From positions 6,824,001 through 6,888,000 of the forward strand of contig NZ_CP029197.1 of NCBI RefSeq assembly GCF_008639165.1: a DNA stretch of 64,000 nt, read 5' to 3'. Origin of the DNA: Streptomyces venezuelae ATCC 10712. GTDB taxonomy: Bacteria; Actinomycetota; Actinomycetes; Streptomycetales; Streptomycetaceae. Made by a program: the position numbers and the translations under genes. Positions 41,766 through 50,263 of this stretch are shown here, piece by piece. Numbering within the stretch: the first letter of the stretch is position 1; every line of letters begins with the position of its first letter. The notes beneath the pieces are model-generated. The model did not search any database. It was not told the origin of the DNA and was given only the letters and a program-made list of their open reading frames with translations.

Positions 41766-42965
41766 CTACGCCGGGCGCGTCAAGCGGAAGGCGTCGAGTG
41801 CCAGGGTCATCTCCGTGAGGTCCCGTGGTCGCGACAGCGACCTCGCCGTCAGCTGCTCCAACCGCCGCAGCCGGTTGAACACCGTATTCCGGTGGCAGTA
41901 CAGCCGCCCGGCCGCCCGCCCCGCCGACCCCTCGCACTCCAGCCACGCGTCTAGCGTCTCCAGCAGCACCGCCCGGTCGGCCGGGTCGAGCTCGAGGAGT
42001 CCGCCGAGGACGTCGGAGACCAGCAGGCCGGCCATCTCCGGCTGGGCGACGACCAGCGCGCCGGCCATCCGCCGGTCGAGCCGGACGATCTCGCGGCTGC
42101 CCGGCGGGCAGGTCCGCAGGGCGAGTTCCGCGAGCCGCCGCGCGCGGCCCAGTTCGGTCAGGCCGACCACGACGGGGCTGATCCCGCCGGGCCCCGGGCA
42201 CCGCCCGTCGAGGAGTTCGGACAGCGCGTCGAGTCCGGTGTCGCCGGCGAGCGCCACCACGCCCAGTTCGCAGTCCGCGCCCATCCGCCACAGGAACCGC
42301 ACGCCTTCGCCCTGCACCTGCCGGTGGAACGGTTCCCGTTCCTCCCGCCGGTCGTAGCGCAGTACCACCACCGCGTACCGCCCCTGCTCGGGCAGGTCGA
42401 GGCCGGCCGCGGCCCTGGACACCAGTTCCGGTGAGCGCTGGCCTTGGAGCAGCGCGTCGAGGAGTGCCTGGAGCTGTTCGTCGGTGCGCCGGCGCAGTTC
42501 GAGCTCGGTCGTCCGGTACGCCTCCGACGCCGTGTCGGCCTGCGCGTCCACCGCCGACCACACCGTCGTCGCCGACTGCATCAGCGCCGCGAGCTGCGCC
42601 GTGTCCGTTCCCGCGCCTTCGATCAGCGCGTCCCACACCAGGTGTCCGGCGTGCCGGTAGGCGTGGACGACGAGTTCGAGCGGCATGCCCTGCGCGGCCC
42701 GCCGCCGGCCCATCTCGTCGGCGTGTTCCAGGTCGCGCCGGGGCGAGTTCCGCGGCGCGGAGATCATTTCGATCCCGATCCGCATCGCCTCGCGGGCCTC
42801 CTGCCAGTGCTGGTCGTACGGCAGGATCCGCCCGTAGGCGGGCTCGTACGCGTGGAGTTCCCTCAGATGCTCGTCGACCAGCTCCGGTACCCGTTCCAGA
42901 AGCGCGGTGCACGCCTGTGCGAGCACCTTCCAGTCGTCACCGGTCCGCCGTCTGCGCCGTCCCAT
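41766..42965 (-). CDS. PucR-type transcriptional regulator
   Basis: Regulator of 399 residues with an N-terminal all-helical sensor region (about 10-180), a GGDEF-like/CdaR middle region (200-330) and the PucR C-terminal helix-turn-helix (LECEGSAGRAAGRLYCHRNT, VFNRLRRLEQLTARSL). Relatives control purine, sugar-acid and other catabolic genes. ATG 42965 is chosen because upstream in-frame sequence overlaps the divergent promoter region; GATCCT lies six bases before it. It is divergent from the Liv-type ABC operon and is its likely regulator. Confidence 0.88.
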   Translation of the reverse strand: MGRRRRRTGDDWKVLAQACTALLERVPELVDEHLRELHAYEPAYGRILPYDQHWQEAREAMRIGIEMISAPRNSPRRDLEHADEMGRRRAAQGMPLELVVHAYRHAGHLVWDALIEGAGTDTAQLAALMQSATTVWSAVDAQADTASEAYRTTELELRRRTDEQLQALLDALLQGQRSPELVSRAAAGLDLPEQGRYAVVVLRYDRREEREPFHRQVQGEGVRFLWRMGADCELGVVALAGDTGLDALSELLDGRCPGPGGISPVVVGLTELGRARRLAELALRTCPPGSREIVRLDRRMAGALVVAQPEMAGLLVSDVLGGLLELDPADRAVLLETLDAWLECEGSAGRAAGRLYCHRNTVFNRLRRLEQLTARSLSRPRDLTEMTLALDAFRLTRPA

Positions 42966-42996
42966 GCCGGGAGGATCCACCGCCCGGGGCCCCCGC

Positions 42997-43036
42997 GCAC
43001 AGCCCTGACGCGCAGCGTTGTGCGCATGCACAGCCC
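42997..43036. promoter_or_regulatory. Direct repeat GCACAGCCC and TGTGC-GCACA pair in the PucR/ABC divergent region
   Basis: GCACAGCCC occurs at 42997-43005 and 43028-43036, 31 bases (about three helical turns) apart. TGTGC and GCACA face each other across four bases at 43019-43032. These sit midway between the divergent starts at 42965 and 43171 and are candidate sites for the PucR-type protein. Confidence 0.35.
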
Positions 43037-43170
43037 GTCGGCGCGGCTGCTGGTCACCGGCAGCGTTTCGGCCGCGGGCCGTGGACGCGCGGTCCGGCGC
43101 GGTGCTGGGGTGAGCGCCATCGAAGCGGCCGGGGACCCCGTGTGGCGAGCCGGCCGGGGAAAGGGGAGTC

Positions 43171-43989
43171 ATGGGAGGTACCGCACCCGCCCTTGAGGTG
43201 ACGGACCTGACGGCGGGATACGGGCCGGTACGGGCGCTGCGGCAGGTGTCGCTGACGGTCCCTGCGGGCGAGATCGTCACCGTCCTCGGAGCCAATGGCG
43301 CCGGCAAGTCGACGCTGTTGCGGGCCGTTTCGCGCACGCTGCGGTTCCACGGCGGCGCCGTGGTCTCCGGCACGGTGCGCCGGGACGGCCGGCCGCTCGA
43401 CGGGCTGCCGCCCGACCGGGTCGTCGCGGCGGGCGTCTCCCAGGTGCCGGAGGGGCGTCAGGTCTTCGCGCGGATGACGGTGGAGGACAACTTGCGGGCG
43501 GGGGCGCTCGGCAGCCGCGGGGGGCGGGCGGCGAAGGCCGCCGCGCTCCGCCGGGTCCACGAGCTGTTCCCGGTGCTCGCCGAGCGCGCCCGGCAGCCCG
43601 CCGGGCTGCTCTCGGGCGGCGAGCAGCAGATGCTGGCGGTGGGCCGTGCGCTGATGGCCGCGCCGGATCTGCTGCTCCTGGACGAGCCGTCGCTGGGCCT
43701 GGCTCCGCTGATGGCGGCCCGGATCGCCGACGCGGTCCGGGAGATCAACGCCCAGGGCACGGCGGTGCTGCTCGTCGAGCAGAACGCGGCGCTCGCCCTG
43801 CGGCTGGCCTCGCGCGCGTACGTCCTGGAGGTCGGCGAGGTCACCCTGTCCGGCCCGGCCGCCGAACTCGCGGCCTCCGACGAGGTGCGCCGCCGCTATC
43901 TGGGTGTCGTGGACGAGGAGGCGGCCGCCGACGCGGCTCGCGCCGACGCCGCGCACCCGGTCCTGTCCCGCTGGGAGGAGACGAGATGA
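43171..43989 (+). CDS. Branched-chain amino acid-type ABC transporter, ATP-binding protein LivF
   Basis: ATPase, 272 residues. Walker A GANGAGKST, Q-loop VSQVPEGRQVFARMTVEDNL (the VPEGR motif marks LivF), signature LLSGGEQQMLAVGRAL, Walker B LLLLDEPSLGLAP, and LLVEQN in place of the switch-His region. GGGGAGTC precedes ATG 43171. It is first in a five-gene operon in the order F-G-H-M-binding protein; the stop overlaps the LivG start as ATGA. The substrate may be an amino acid, a urea/amide or another small polar compound; the PucR neighbour suggests a nitrogen source. Confidence 0.95.
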   Translation: MGGTAPALEVTDLTAGYGPVRALRQVSLTVPAGEIVTVLGANGAGKSTLLRAVSRTLRFHGGAVVSGTVRRDGRPLDGLPPDRVVAAGVSQVPEGRQVFARMTVEDNLRAGALGSRGGRAAKAAALRRVHELFPVLAERARQPAGLLSGGEQQMLAVGRALMAAPDLLLLDEPSLGLAPLMAARIADAVREINAQGTAVLLVEQNAALALRLASRAYVLEVGEVTLSGPAAELAASDEVRRRYLGVVDEEAAADAARADAAHPVLSRWEETR

Positions 43990-44948
43990 CGACGCCACCC
44001 CCGCCCGGGGGCCCCGAACGGGAGCCCACCCGTGGGCCCGGCCCCGCGACGCCACCCCCGCCCGGGAGCCCCGAACCGCAGCCCGCCGGTGAGCCCACCC
44101 GTCAGCCCAGCCGCGAGCCGGTACCCGACGGCGCCCCACCCCCCGGCCCCCAAGCGCCCACCACCCCCTCCGCCCCACCGCTCGCCCTCGAAGTCCGTGG
44201 TCTCACCGTCCGGTTCGCCGGGCTCACCGCCCTCGACGGTGTCGGCTTCACCGTCCGTCCCGGTACCGTGCACGCCCTCATCGGTCCCAACGGCGCGGGC
44301 AAGTCCACCTGCTTCAACGTCCTCTCCGGCGTCTACCGCGCCACCGAGGGCTCCGTCCGTCTCGGTCCGCACGAGCTGACCGCGCTGTCCCCGCACCGGA
44401 TCGCGGACCTCGGCGTCGGCCGGATCTTCCAGAACCTGGCCCTGCCGCCCCGCGCCACCGTCGAGGACAGCCTGATGCTCGGCCGGCACCGGCTGACCCG
44501 CACCGGTTTCGTCGCCGCCGGGCTCCGGCTCCCCTCGGCGGCCCGGGAGGAGGCGCGCCACCGTGCCAGGGTCCGGGAGATCGCTGCCTTCGTCGGCCTT
44601 GAGCGGCAGCTCGACCGGCCGGCGGGCTCGCTCCCGTACGGGCAGCAGAAGCTCGCCGAACTGGCCCGCGCCCTCTGCATGGAGCCGAAGCTGCTGCTGC
44701 TCGACGAGCCGGTCGCCGGGATGACCGCCGACGAGCGGCGCCGCACCGCCTCGGTCATCGCGGGCGTCCGCGACGGCCTCGGCATCTCGGTGCTCCTCGT
44801 CGAGCACGACATGGGCCTGGTGATGCGCCTCGCCGACTCCGTCACCGTCCTCGACTTCGGCCGCCGGATCGCCGACGGCGCCCCCGCCGACGTGCAGAAC
44901 GACCCGGCGGTCGTCCGCGCCTATCTCGGAGAGGAGTCCGCCGCGTGA
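43986..44948 (+). CDS. Branched-chain amino acid-type ABC transporter, ATP-binding protein LivG
   Basis: ATPase of 320 residues, about 65 longer than usual because of a disordered Pro/Glu-rich N-terminal extension containing a repeated TPPPPG-PE motif. The LivG domain starts near residue 68: Walker A GPNGAGKST, Q-loop RIFQNLALPPRATVEDSLML, signature SLPYGQQKLAELARALC, Walker B LLLLDEPVAGMT and switch His in VLLVEHDMGLVM. The start overlaps the livF stop (ATGA). An internal start nearer the domain is possible, but none was obvious. Confidence 0.94.
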   Translation: MTTPPPPGGPEREPTRGPGPATPPPPGSPEPQPAGEPTRQPSREPVPDGAPPPGPQAPTTPSAPPLALEVRGLTVRFAGLTALDGVGFTVRPGTVHALIGPNGAGKSTCFNVLSGVYRATEGSVRLGPHELTALSPHRIADLGVGRIFQNLALPPRATVEDSLMLGRHRLTRTGFVAAGLRLPSAAREEARHRARVREIAAFVGLERQLDRPAGSLPYGQQKLAELARALCMEPKLLLLDEPVAGMTADERRRTASVIAGVRDGLGISVLLVEHDMGLVMRLADSVTVLDFGRRIADGAPADVQNDPAVVRAYLGEESAA

Positions 44949-45835
44949 GCACCTTCGCCGAGTTCCTGATCAACGGCATCTCCCTGGGCTCGATCTACGC
45001 CCTCATCGCCCTCGGCTTCGTGGTCATCTTCCGGGCCACGGAGGTCGTCAACTTCGCCCACGCGTCGCTCCTCCTGGCCGGCGGCTACGTCACGGCCGTG
45101 CTCCACGACGAGATCGGCTTCTGGCCCGCGCTGCTCGCCGGCGTCGCGGGCGCGGCGGTGGTCGGCGCGGCCGTCGAGTTCCTGGTGATGCGGCGGCACC
45201 GGGGGAGCGACCACAGTGTCCTCGCCATCGTCACCATCGGCGTCGACATCCTCCTCGCCACCGAGCTGACCCGCCGGATCGGCACCGACATCCTGGCCCT
45301 CGGCGACCCCTGGGGCGACGCCGTCGTCACCGTCGGCGGGGTCACGATCGCGGAGACCCGGATCGCCGCGCTGCTCGCGGCGGCCCTCCTCATCACGGCG
45401 TTCCTGCTGGCCTTCCGGTACACGTCCTGGGGCGTCGCCATGCGGGCCGCCGCCGAGAACCAGGAGACGGCCGCGCTCATGGGCATCCGGCTGGGTCGGG
45501 TCTCCCTCGGCGCCTGGGCGGTCGCGGGCGGCCTCGCCGCCGTGGCCGCGCTCTTCCTGACCGTCTTCCCGACCCCGGGTCTGGAGCGGGCCACCTCGCT
45601 CGCGGCGCTCAAGGCCTTTCCCGCCGCCATCCTCGGCGGCCTCGACTCCACCACGGGCGCCCTCGTCGGCGGCCTTCTGGTCGGCGTCACCGAGTCCCTC
45701 GCCACCGGCTACCAGGGCGACCTGGCGTTCCTCGGCCGGGGGATCGGTGACCTGGCCCCGTATCTCGTCATGGTCGCGGTGCTCCTGATCCGCCCGGCCG
45801 GACTCTTCGGCACGAAGGAGCTCGCCCGTGTCTGA
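44945..45835 (+). CDS. Branched-chain amino acid-type ABC transporter, permease LivH
   Basis: Membrane subunit of 296 residues with about eight hydrophobic segments. Family marks: NGISLGSIYALIALGFVVIF near the N-terminus, VVNFAHASLLLAGGYV, and the coupling EAA-like loop region around RAAAENQETAALMGIRLGR, then AILGGLDSTTGALVGGLLVG. GTG 44945 overlaps the livG stop (GTGA) and the livM GTG 45828 overlaps this gene's end by eight bases. Confidence 0.95.
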   Translation: MSTFAEFLINGISLGSIYALIALGFVVIFRATEVVNFAHASLLLAGGYVTAVLHDEIGFWPALLAGVAGAAVVGAAVEFLVMRRHRGSDHSVLAIVTIGVDILLATELTRRIGTDILALGDPWGDAVVTVGGVTIAETRIAALLAAALLITAFLLAFRYTSWGVAMRAAAENQETAALMGIRLGRVSLGAWAVAGGLAAVAALFLTVFPTPGLERATSLAALKAFPAAILGGLDSTTGALVGGLLVGVTESLATGYQGDLAFLGRGIGDLAPYLVMVAVLLIRPAGLFGTKELARV

Positions 45836-47028
45836 GACCCTCGCCCGGGGCGGCCTGAGGGTCGGCAGCCCCGCCGTGTACGGGGGAGCCGCCGCCTGTC
45901 TGTTGCTCCTCGTCCTGCCCTTCTACCTGGACCGCTTCTGGCTGCAGGCCGGTCTGTTCGCGATGGCCGCCGCCCTCGGTGCGATCGGCATCAACCTCCT
46001 GACCGGCGCCACCGGGCAGCTCTCCATGGGGCACGCCTTCTTCCTCGCCGTCGGCGCGTACGGTTACTGCGCCTTCGCCGGGGACGGCGCCGACGGGCTC
46101 GCCGGACTGGGTCTGCCCGGCTGGCTCGCGGCCGTCCTCGCCGTCGCCCTCGCGGGCCTGGCGGGAGGGGTGTTCAGCCCGATCGCGGGCCGGCTGCGGG
46201 GCGCGTACCTCGGCATCGCCACCCTCGCGCTGATCTTCATCGGCCAGCACGTGCTGTTCAACGCGCATGACCTCACCGGCGGTTACAACGGCCGTGCGGT
46301 CCCGCCGCTCTCCCTCTTCGGTCTCACCTTCGACGACACCGAACTCCTGGTCGCCCAGGTGCCGTTCGGCGCGGTGGAGAAGCTCTGGTACCTCGGTCTT
46401 GTCCTGCTCCTGGCCGGCTTCCTGTTCGCCCGGGGCGTGCTCAGGGGCCGCCCGGGGCGCGCGATGAACGCGATCCGTGACCACCGGATCGCCGCCGGCG
46501 TCATGGGCATCCCGGTCGCCCGCTACCGGGCCGCCGTCTTCGTCCTGTCGTCCATGTACGCGGGCCTCGCCGGGGTCCTGCTGGCCCTGGTCTTCCAGCG
46601 CACGGTGCCGGAGTACTTCGGCATGGCGCTGTCCCTGGAGTACCTGGCCATGATCGTCATCGGCGGTCTCGGCTCGGTCGCGGGCGCGGTCGCCGGAGGC
46701 GTCTTCGTCTCCCTGCTGCCGCAGCTCCTCAACCGTTACAGCGACGCGCTGCCGCTGGTCTCCGCCCCGGGGACGGGCGGCATCGCACCGGGGGAGGCCG
46801 CGCGCTACCTGTACGGCGCCGCCGTCGTGGCGGTGGTCCTGTTCCTCCCCGGAGGCCTGGCCGGGCTGGCGGCCCGAAGGCCCGGAAAACCGGGAGGCCG
46901 CAGCGGCCGCAGCAGCCCCGACAGCCCCCACAGCCCCAAGACCCCCACCCCGACCACCCCCACCCCCCCCCACCCCCACCACCCCCACCCCGACCACCAC
47001 CACCGAACCCTCAGGGGAGGCACGATGA
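45828..47028 (+). CDS. Branched-chain amino acid-type ABC transporter, permease LivM (3' end altered by a C9 run)
   Basis: Second membrane subunit, about 375 residues to the end of homology, with about nine hydrophobic segments. Marks: GINLLTGATGQLSMGHAFF, YLGIATLALIFI, RAMNAIRDHRIAAGVMGI and MIVIGGLGSVAGAVAGGVF. The homologous part ends near 46875, followed by a Pro/Ser/Thr/His tail. As given, no stop occurs before 48290, so the frame runs straight into the binding-protein gene. Dropping one C from the nine-C run at 46963-46971 puts a TGA at 47026-47028, an ATGA overlap like the others in this operon; the end is set there on that basis. Confidence 0.8.
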
Positions 47029-48290
47029 CCCACCGACGACAGGCCGTGCGGGGCCTGGCCGCCGCGCTCGCCGCACTGGTCGCCCTCACCGCCGCCGGAT
47101 GCAGCTCCAAGGCCAAGACCGGCGACGGCAAGCAGACCGGGGCGGGCGGGGTGAAGACCGGCGAGGGCGTCACCGACAAGACGATCTCGCTCGGCGCCCT
47201 CACCGACATGACCGGCGTGTACGCCACCCTCGGCAAGAGCGTCACCCAGGCCCAGCAGCTGTACGTGAAGCAGGTCAACGCCGCCGGCGGGATCTGCGGC
47301 CGACAGCTGGAGCTGACGGTCCGCGACCACGGCTACGACCCGCAGAAGGCCCTCGCCGCCTACACGGAGCTGGAGCCGAAGGTCGTCGGATACGCCCAGT
47401 TCATCGGTTCCCCGTTCGTCGCCGCCGTCAAGCCCCGGGTCGACGGCCAGGACAAGGCCCTCGTCCTCCCGCAGGCCTGGTCGGCCTCCCTGCTCGGCTC
47501 CCCGTACATCCGCGTCCTGGGCGCCACGTACGACGTCGAGACCATCAACGCCGTCGACTTCCTGGTCAAGGAGAAGGGCCTGAAGTCGGGCGACAAGCTC
47601 GGCCACGTCTACTTCGAGGGCGACTACGGCGAGAACGCGCTCAAGGGCTCGAAGCACGCGGCGGGGAAGGCGGGTCTGACCGTCGTCGAGCAGAAGATCA
47701 AGCCCACCGACAACGACATGTCGGCGCAGGTCGCGGCGCTCAAGCAGGCCGGCGTCAAGGGCATCGTCATCAGCGCGGGCCCGCGCCAGGCCGCCTCCCT
47801 CGTCGGCGTCGCCGCCGCCACCGGCCTCCGCGTCCCGGTCGTCGGCAACAACTCCGCCTTCGCCCCGCAGCTCCTCGGCACCCAGGCCGGTCCCGCCCTG
47901 GAGAAGATGTACTGGTTCGCCTCCCCGAGCCTGCCCATCGGCGCGGACACCCCGACCGCGAAGAAGCTCGTCGCGGACTACCGGGCCGCCTACCCGAGCG
48001 ACGCCCTGGACAACGGCATCGTGGCCGGCTGGACCGCGGCGAGCGTCTTCGGCGAGGCCCTGAAGAAGGCCTGCGCGGAGAAGGACCTCACCCGGGCCGG
48101 CGTCGACAAGGCGCTCCTGACGATGACCTCGTACGACGCCGGCTTCGGGATGACCCACGACCTCGGCGACCCCAAGGCCCCGTCGTCGCGTGAGTCCGTG
48201 ATCATCCAGCCGGACAAGAGCGTCCCGGGCGGCATGCGCACGGTCCGCCCGCCGTTCGTCTCGGACGCGGCGAAGACCTACACGCCCTGA
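47025..48290 (+). CDS. Branched-chain amino acid-type ABC transporter, substrate-binding lipoprotein
   Basis: Extracytoplasmic solute-binding protein, 421 residues. A lipoprotein signal (positive RRQAVRG, hydrophobic AALAALVAL, lipobox LTAAGC with Cys near residue 26) is followed by a Lys/Gly linker and a periplasmic-binding type I fold starting TISLGALTDMTGVYATLGKS. AGGGGAGG before ATG 47025 is a strong ribosome site and marks independent initiation even though the frame is continuous with LivM. It is last in the operon, and its stop is four bases from the convergent epimerase stop. Confidence 0.95.
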   Translation: MTHRRQAVRGLAAALAALVALTAAGCSSKAKTGDGKQTGAGGVKTGEGVTDKTISLGALTDMTGVYATLGKSVTQAQQLYVKQVNAAGGICGRQLELTVRDHGYDPQKALAAYTELEPKVVGYAQFIGSPFVAAVKPRVDGQDKALVLPQAWSASLLGSPYIRVLGATYDVETINAVDFLVKEKGLKSGDKLGHVYFEGDYGENALKGSKHAAGKAGLTVVEQKIKPTDNDMSAQVAALKQAGVKGIVISAGPRQAASLVGVAAATGLRVPVVGNNSAFAPQLLGTQAGPALEKMYWFASPSLPIGADTPTAKKLVADYRAAYPSDALDNGIVAGWTAASVFGEALKKACAEKDLTRAGVDKALLTMTSYDAGFGMTHDLGDPKAPSSRESVIIQPDKSVPGGMRTVRPPFVSDAAKTYTP

Positions 48291-48294
48291 CCGG

Positions 48295-49134
48295 TCAGCC
48301 GGTGCCCTGGTCCGCGAAGCCCGTCCGCCAGGACGGCCGGACCGGGGCCCAGCCCAGCCCGCGCGCCCGCGCGTTCAGCGCGCCCCGCGCCCAGGGCGCC
48401 CGGCCCTCGCTGCGGCGGGGCGCCGGGACCCCCAGCGCCGCCGCGAGGACCGGCAGCCAGTCGTGACCGGGCGCGGGCTCGTCGTCCACCACGTTGTACG
48501 CGCCCGGGGGCCAGGTCAGGGCCCGTACGGCCGCGTCGGCGGCATCGGCGACGTGCACGAAGGAGCTCACCGAGGCGTCGGCCGCGGTGCTCCCGAGGAA
48601 CCGGGCGGCCGGGTCCCCGGCGAGCGCGGCGGCCACCGGGCCCCCCGGGGCGTACCAGGTGCCGGGGCCGTACAGGACGCCGTACCGCAGGACGACGGCC
48701 TCCGGGAGCTCGGCGACCGCGGACTCCAGGGCCCGCACCCCCGCGACGATCCGCGACCTGGGCGCCTCCTCGGTCGGGTCGAGCGGCACGGACTCGTCCG
48801 CGGGCCCGTCCCCGGGGGCGTACGCCCAGCTGATCGACTGTGCGACGATCCGCCGGACGCCGGCGCTCCGCGCCGCGTCCACCAGGTTCCGGGTGCCCTC
48901 GACCCGTACGCGGTTGTTCGCGGCCCCGTCGGCCGACCCCAGGTCCGTCAGCTGGTGGACCACCACGTCCGGCGCGGCCTCGGCCACCGCCCGGCGCACC
49001 GCCCCGGCGTCCAGCACGTCCACGGGCACGGGCCCGCGCCGGGACAGTCCCACGACCTCGTGCCCGGCCGCCTGGAGGCGTGGCACGAGCTGACGACCGA
49101 CGGCGCCCGTGGCGCCCGCTACCAGTACACGCAT
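48295..49134 (-). CDS. NAD-dependent epimerase/dehydratase (extended SDR-like)
   Basis: Rossmann-fold protein of 279 residues. It begins MRVLVAGATGAVGRQLVPRL with the G-x-x-G-x-x-G dinucleotide site; VVHQLTDL, the active-site region SISWAYAPG, YGVLYGPGTWYAP and FVHVADAADAAVRAL follow. The catalytic Tyr-x-x-x-Lys is not in the standard form, so it may be an atypical reductase or epimerase-like protein. A TACGCT box six bases before ATG 49134 suggests leaderless expression. The function is not assignable beyond the superfamily. Confidence 0.88.
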   Translation of the reverse strand: MRVLVAGATGAVGRQLVPRLQAAGHEVVGLSRRGPVPVDVLDAGAVRRAVAEAAPDVVVHQLTDLGSADGAANNRVRVEGTRNLVDAARSAGVRRIVAQSISWAYAPGDGPADESVPLDPTEEAPRSRIVAGVRALESAVAELPEAVVLRYGVLYGPGTWYAPGGPVAAALAGDPAARFLGSTAADASVSSFVHVADAADAAVRALTWPPGAYNVVDDEPAPGHDWLPVLAAALGVPAPRRSEGRAPWARGALNARARGLGWAPVRPSWRTGFADQGTG

Positions 49135-49140
49135 CGGCCC

Positions 49141-49146
49141 AGCGTA
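49141..49146 (-). promoter_or_regulatory. -10 box (TACGCT) of a leaderless start
   Basis: Minus-strand TACGCT ends six bases before ATG 49134; no ribosome site. Confidence 0.5.
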
Positions 49147-49192
49147 AAAGATCTTCACGTGCCCGAAACATCGCGGTGTGAAGCTCGGGCCC

Positions 49193-50194
49193 ATGACTGC
49201 GCGCATCGAGGAGAACCGCTCCCACCCCCGCCTTGCCGACCTGCTGTCCGCGTACCACCTGGTCAACCAGGCCGAGAAGGGCACGGCGGTGGAGGCGGTC
49301 GCCCAGCTCCCCGTCGTATACCGGGCCGAGGTCGAGGACCCGGCCGCCGCGTTCGCCGCCGACACGGTCCTGCTCGCCACGCCGCCCGGCGAGGACCTCC
49401 CGGCCGGCTGTGTCGTCCTCAAGGCCCCGTACGAGGGCCGGGCGCCCGAGATCAAGCGGCTCTGGGTCGCGCCGGAAGCCCGGCGCAAGGGCCTCGCGAA
49501 GGCCCTCATGGCGGAGGCCCTGCGCCGCGCAGCGGCCTCGGGGGCACCCGCCGTACGCCTCACCGTCTGGAACTGGCGGGAGGAGCCGCTCGCCCTCTAC
49601 CGGAGCCTCGGCTTCGAGACCGTCGCCTCCTGGGACGAGCGGCCCGACCTGGTCTGCCTGGAGAAGCGGTTCGACGTCATCGAGCGCCTCACCCCCGACG
49701 CCGTACGGGCGCACGCCTCCGCCGGCCTCGCCGCGCTCCTCGTCGACGCGGTGGACTCCGGCGCCTCCGTCGGCTTCCTGGCGCCGCTGGAGAGCCACCG
49801 GGCGGCCGCCTGGTGGACCCGTGTCGCCGAGGAGGCCGAGGAGGGCGCCCGGGACGTCTGGGCGGCCCACGGACCCGACGGCAGCCTCACCGGCGTCGTC
49901 ACCCTCATCCGCGGCGGCGCCGCCAACGGCACCCACCGCGGCGAGATCGCCCGGCTCCTGGTCCACCGCTCCGCCCGGGGGAGGGGCCTCGGGTACCGGC
50001 TGCTCGCCACGGCCGAGGCGCACGCCGCCGCCACCGGTCTGCGCCTGCTCGTCCTGGACACCCAGACCGACAGCCCCGCCGAGCGCCTCTACCGGGGCGC
50101 GGGCTGGACGGCCGCCGGCACGATCCCGGACTTCGCCGCCGACCCGGCGGGCGTGCTGCGCCCGACCACGCTCTACTACAAGCGCCTCGGCTAG
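49193..50194 (+). CDS. Tandem GNAT N-acetyltransferase
   Basis: 333 residues carrying two GNAT folds. The N-terminal domain (about 10-150) has the acetyl-CoA loop RRKGLAKAL with IKRLWVAPEA before it and YRSLGF after it. The C-terminal domain (about 155-333) has ARLLVHRSARGRGLGYRLL and AERLYRGAGW. Tandem GNAT proteins of this kind occur widely in actinobacteria, with one domain often degenerate; here both retain the Q/R-x-x-G-x-G/A-like loop. ATG 49193 is preferred over GTG 49178. The substrate is unknown. Confidence 0.88.
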   Translation: MTARIEENRSHPRLADLLSAYHLVNQAEKGTAVEAVAQLPVVYRAEVEDPAAAFAADTVLLATPPGEDLPAGCVVLKAPYEGRAPEIKRLWVAPEARRKGLAKALMAEALRRAAASGAPAVRLTVWNWREEPLALYRSLGFETVASWDERPDLVCLEKRFDVIERLTPDAVRAHASAGLAALLVDAVDSGASVGFLAPLESHRAAAWWTRVAEEAEEGARDVWAAHGPDGSLTGVVTLIRGGAANGTHRGEIARLLVHRSARGRGLGYRLLATAEAHAAATGLRLLVLDTQTDSPAERLYRGAGWTAAGTIPDFAADPAGVLRPTTLYYKRLG

Positions 50195-50218
50195 CCCCGA
50201 CCCGGTCCGGGCACGCGG

Positions 50219-50252
50219 AAGGGCCCCGGAGGCGATCGCCTCCGGGGCCCTT
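50219..50252. terminator. Bidirectional terminator between GNAT and pssA
   Basis: A perfect palindrome GGGCCCCGGAGGCGA with its complement (50221-50250), extended by AA/TT to 34 bases and followed by TTTCCC on the plus strand. It sits between convergent stops at 50194 and 50264. Confidence 0.8.
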
Positions 50253-50263
50253 TCCCGTACGGG

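Noticed and set aside
46910..47024. Separate small Pro/His-rich protein at the end of livM
   Set aside because: It has no own start or ribosome site and is built of CCCCAC slippage units; it is only the tail of LivM.
45768..48158. 796-codon minus-strand frame opposite the Liv permease and binding protein
   Set aside because: GC-driven shadow without motifs.
45828..48290. A genuine 820-residue permease-lipoprotein fusion
   Set aside because: A strong ribosome site and a complete lipoprotein signal at 47025, together with the ATGA that appears if one C is removed, make two separate proteins far more likely.
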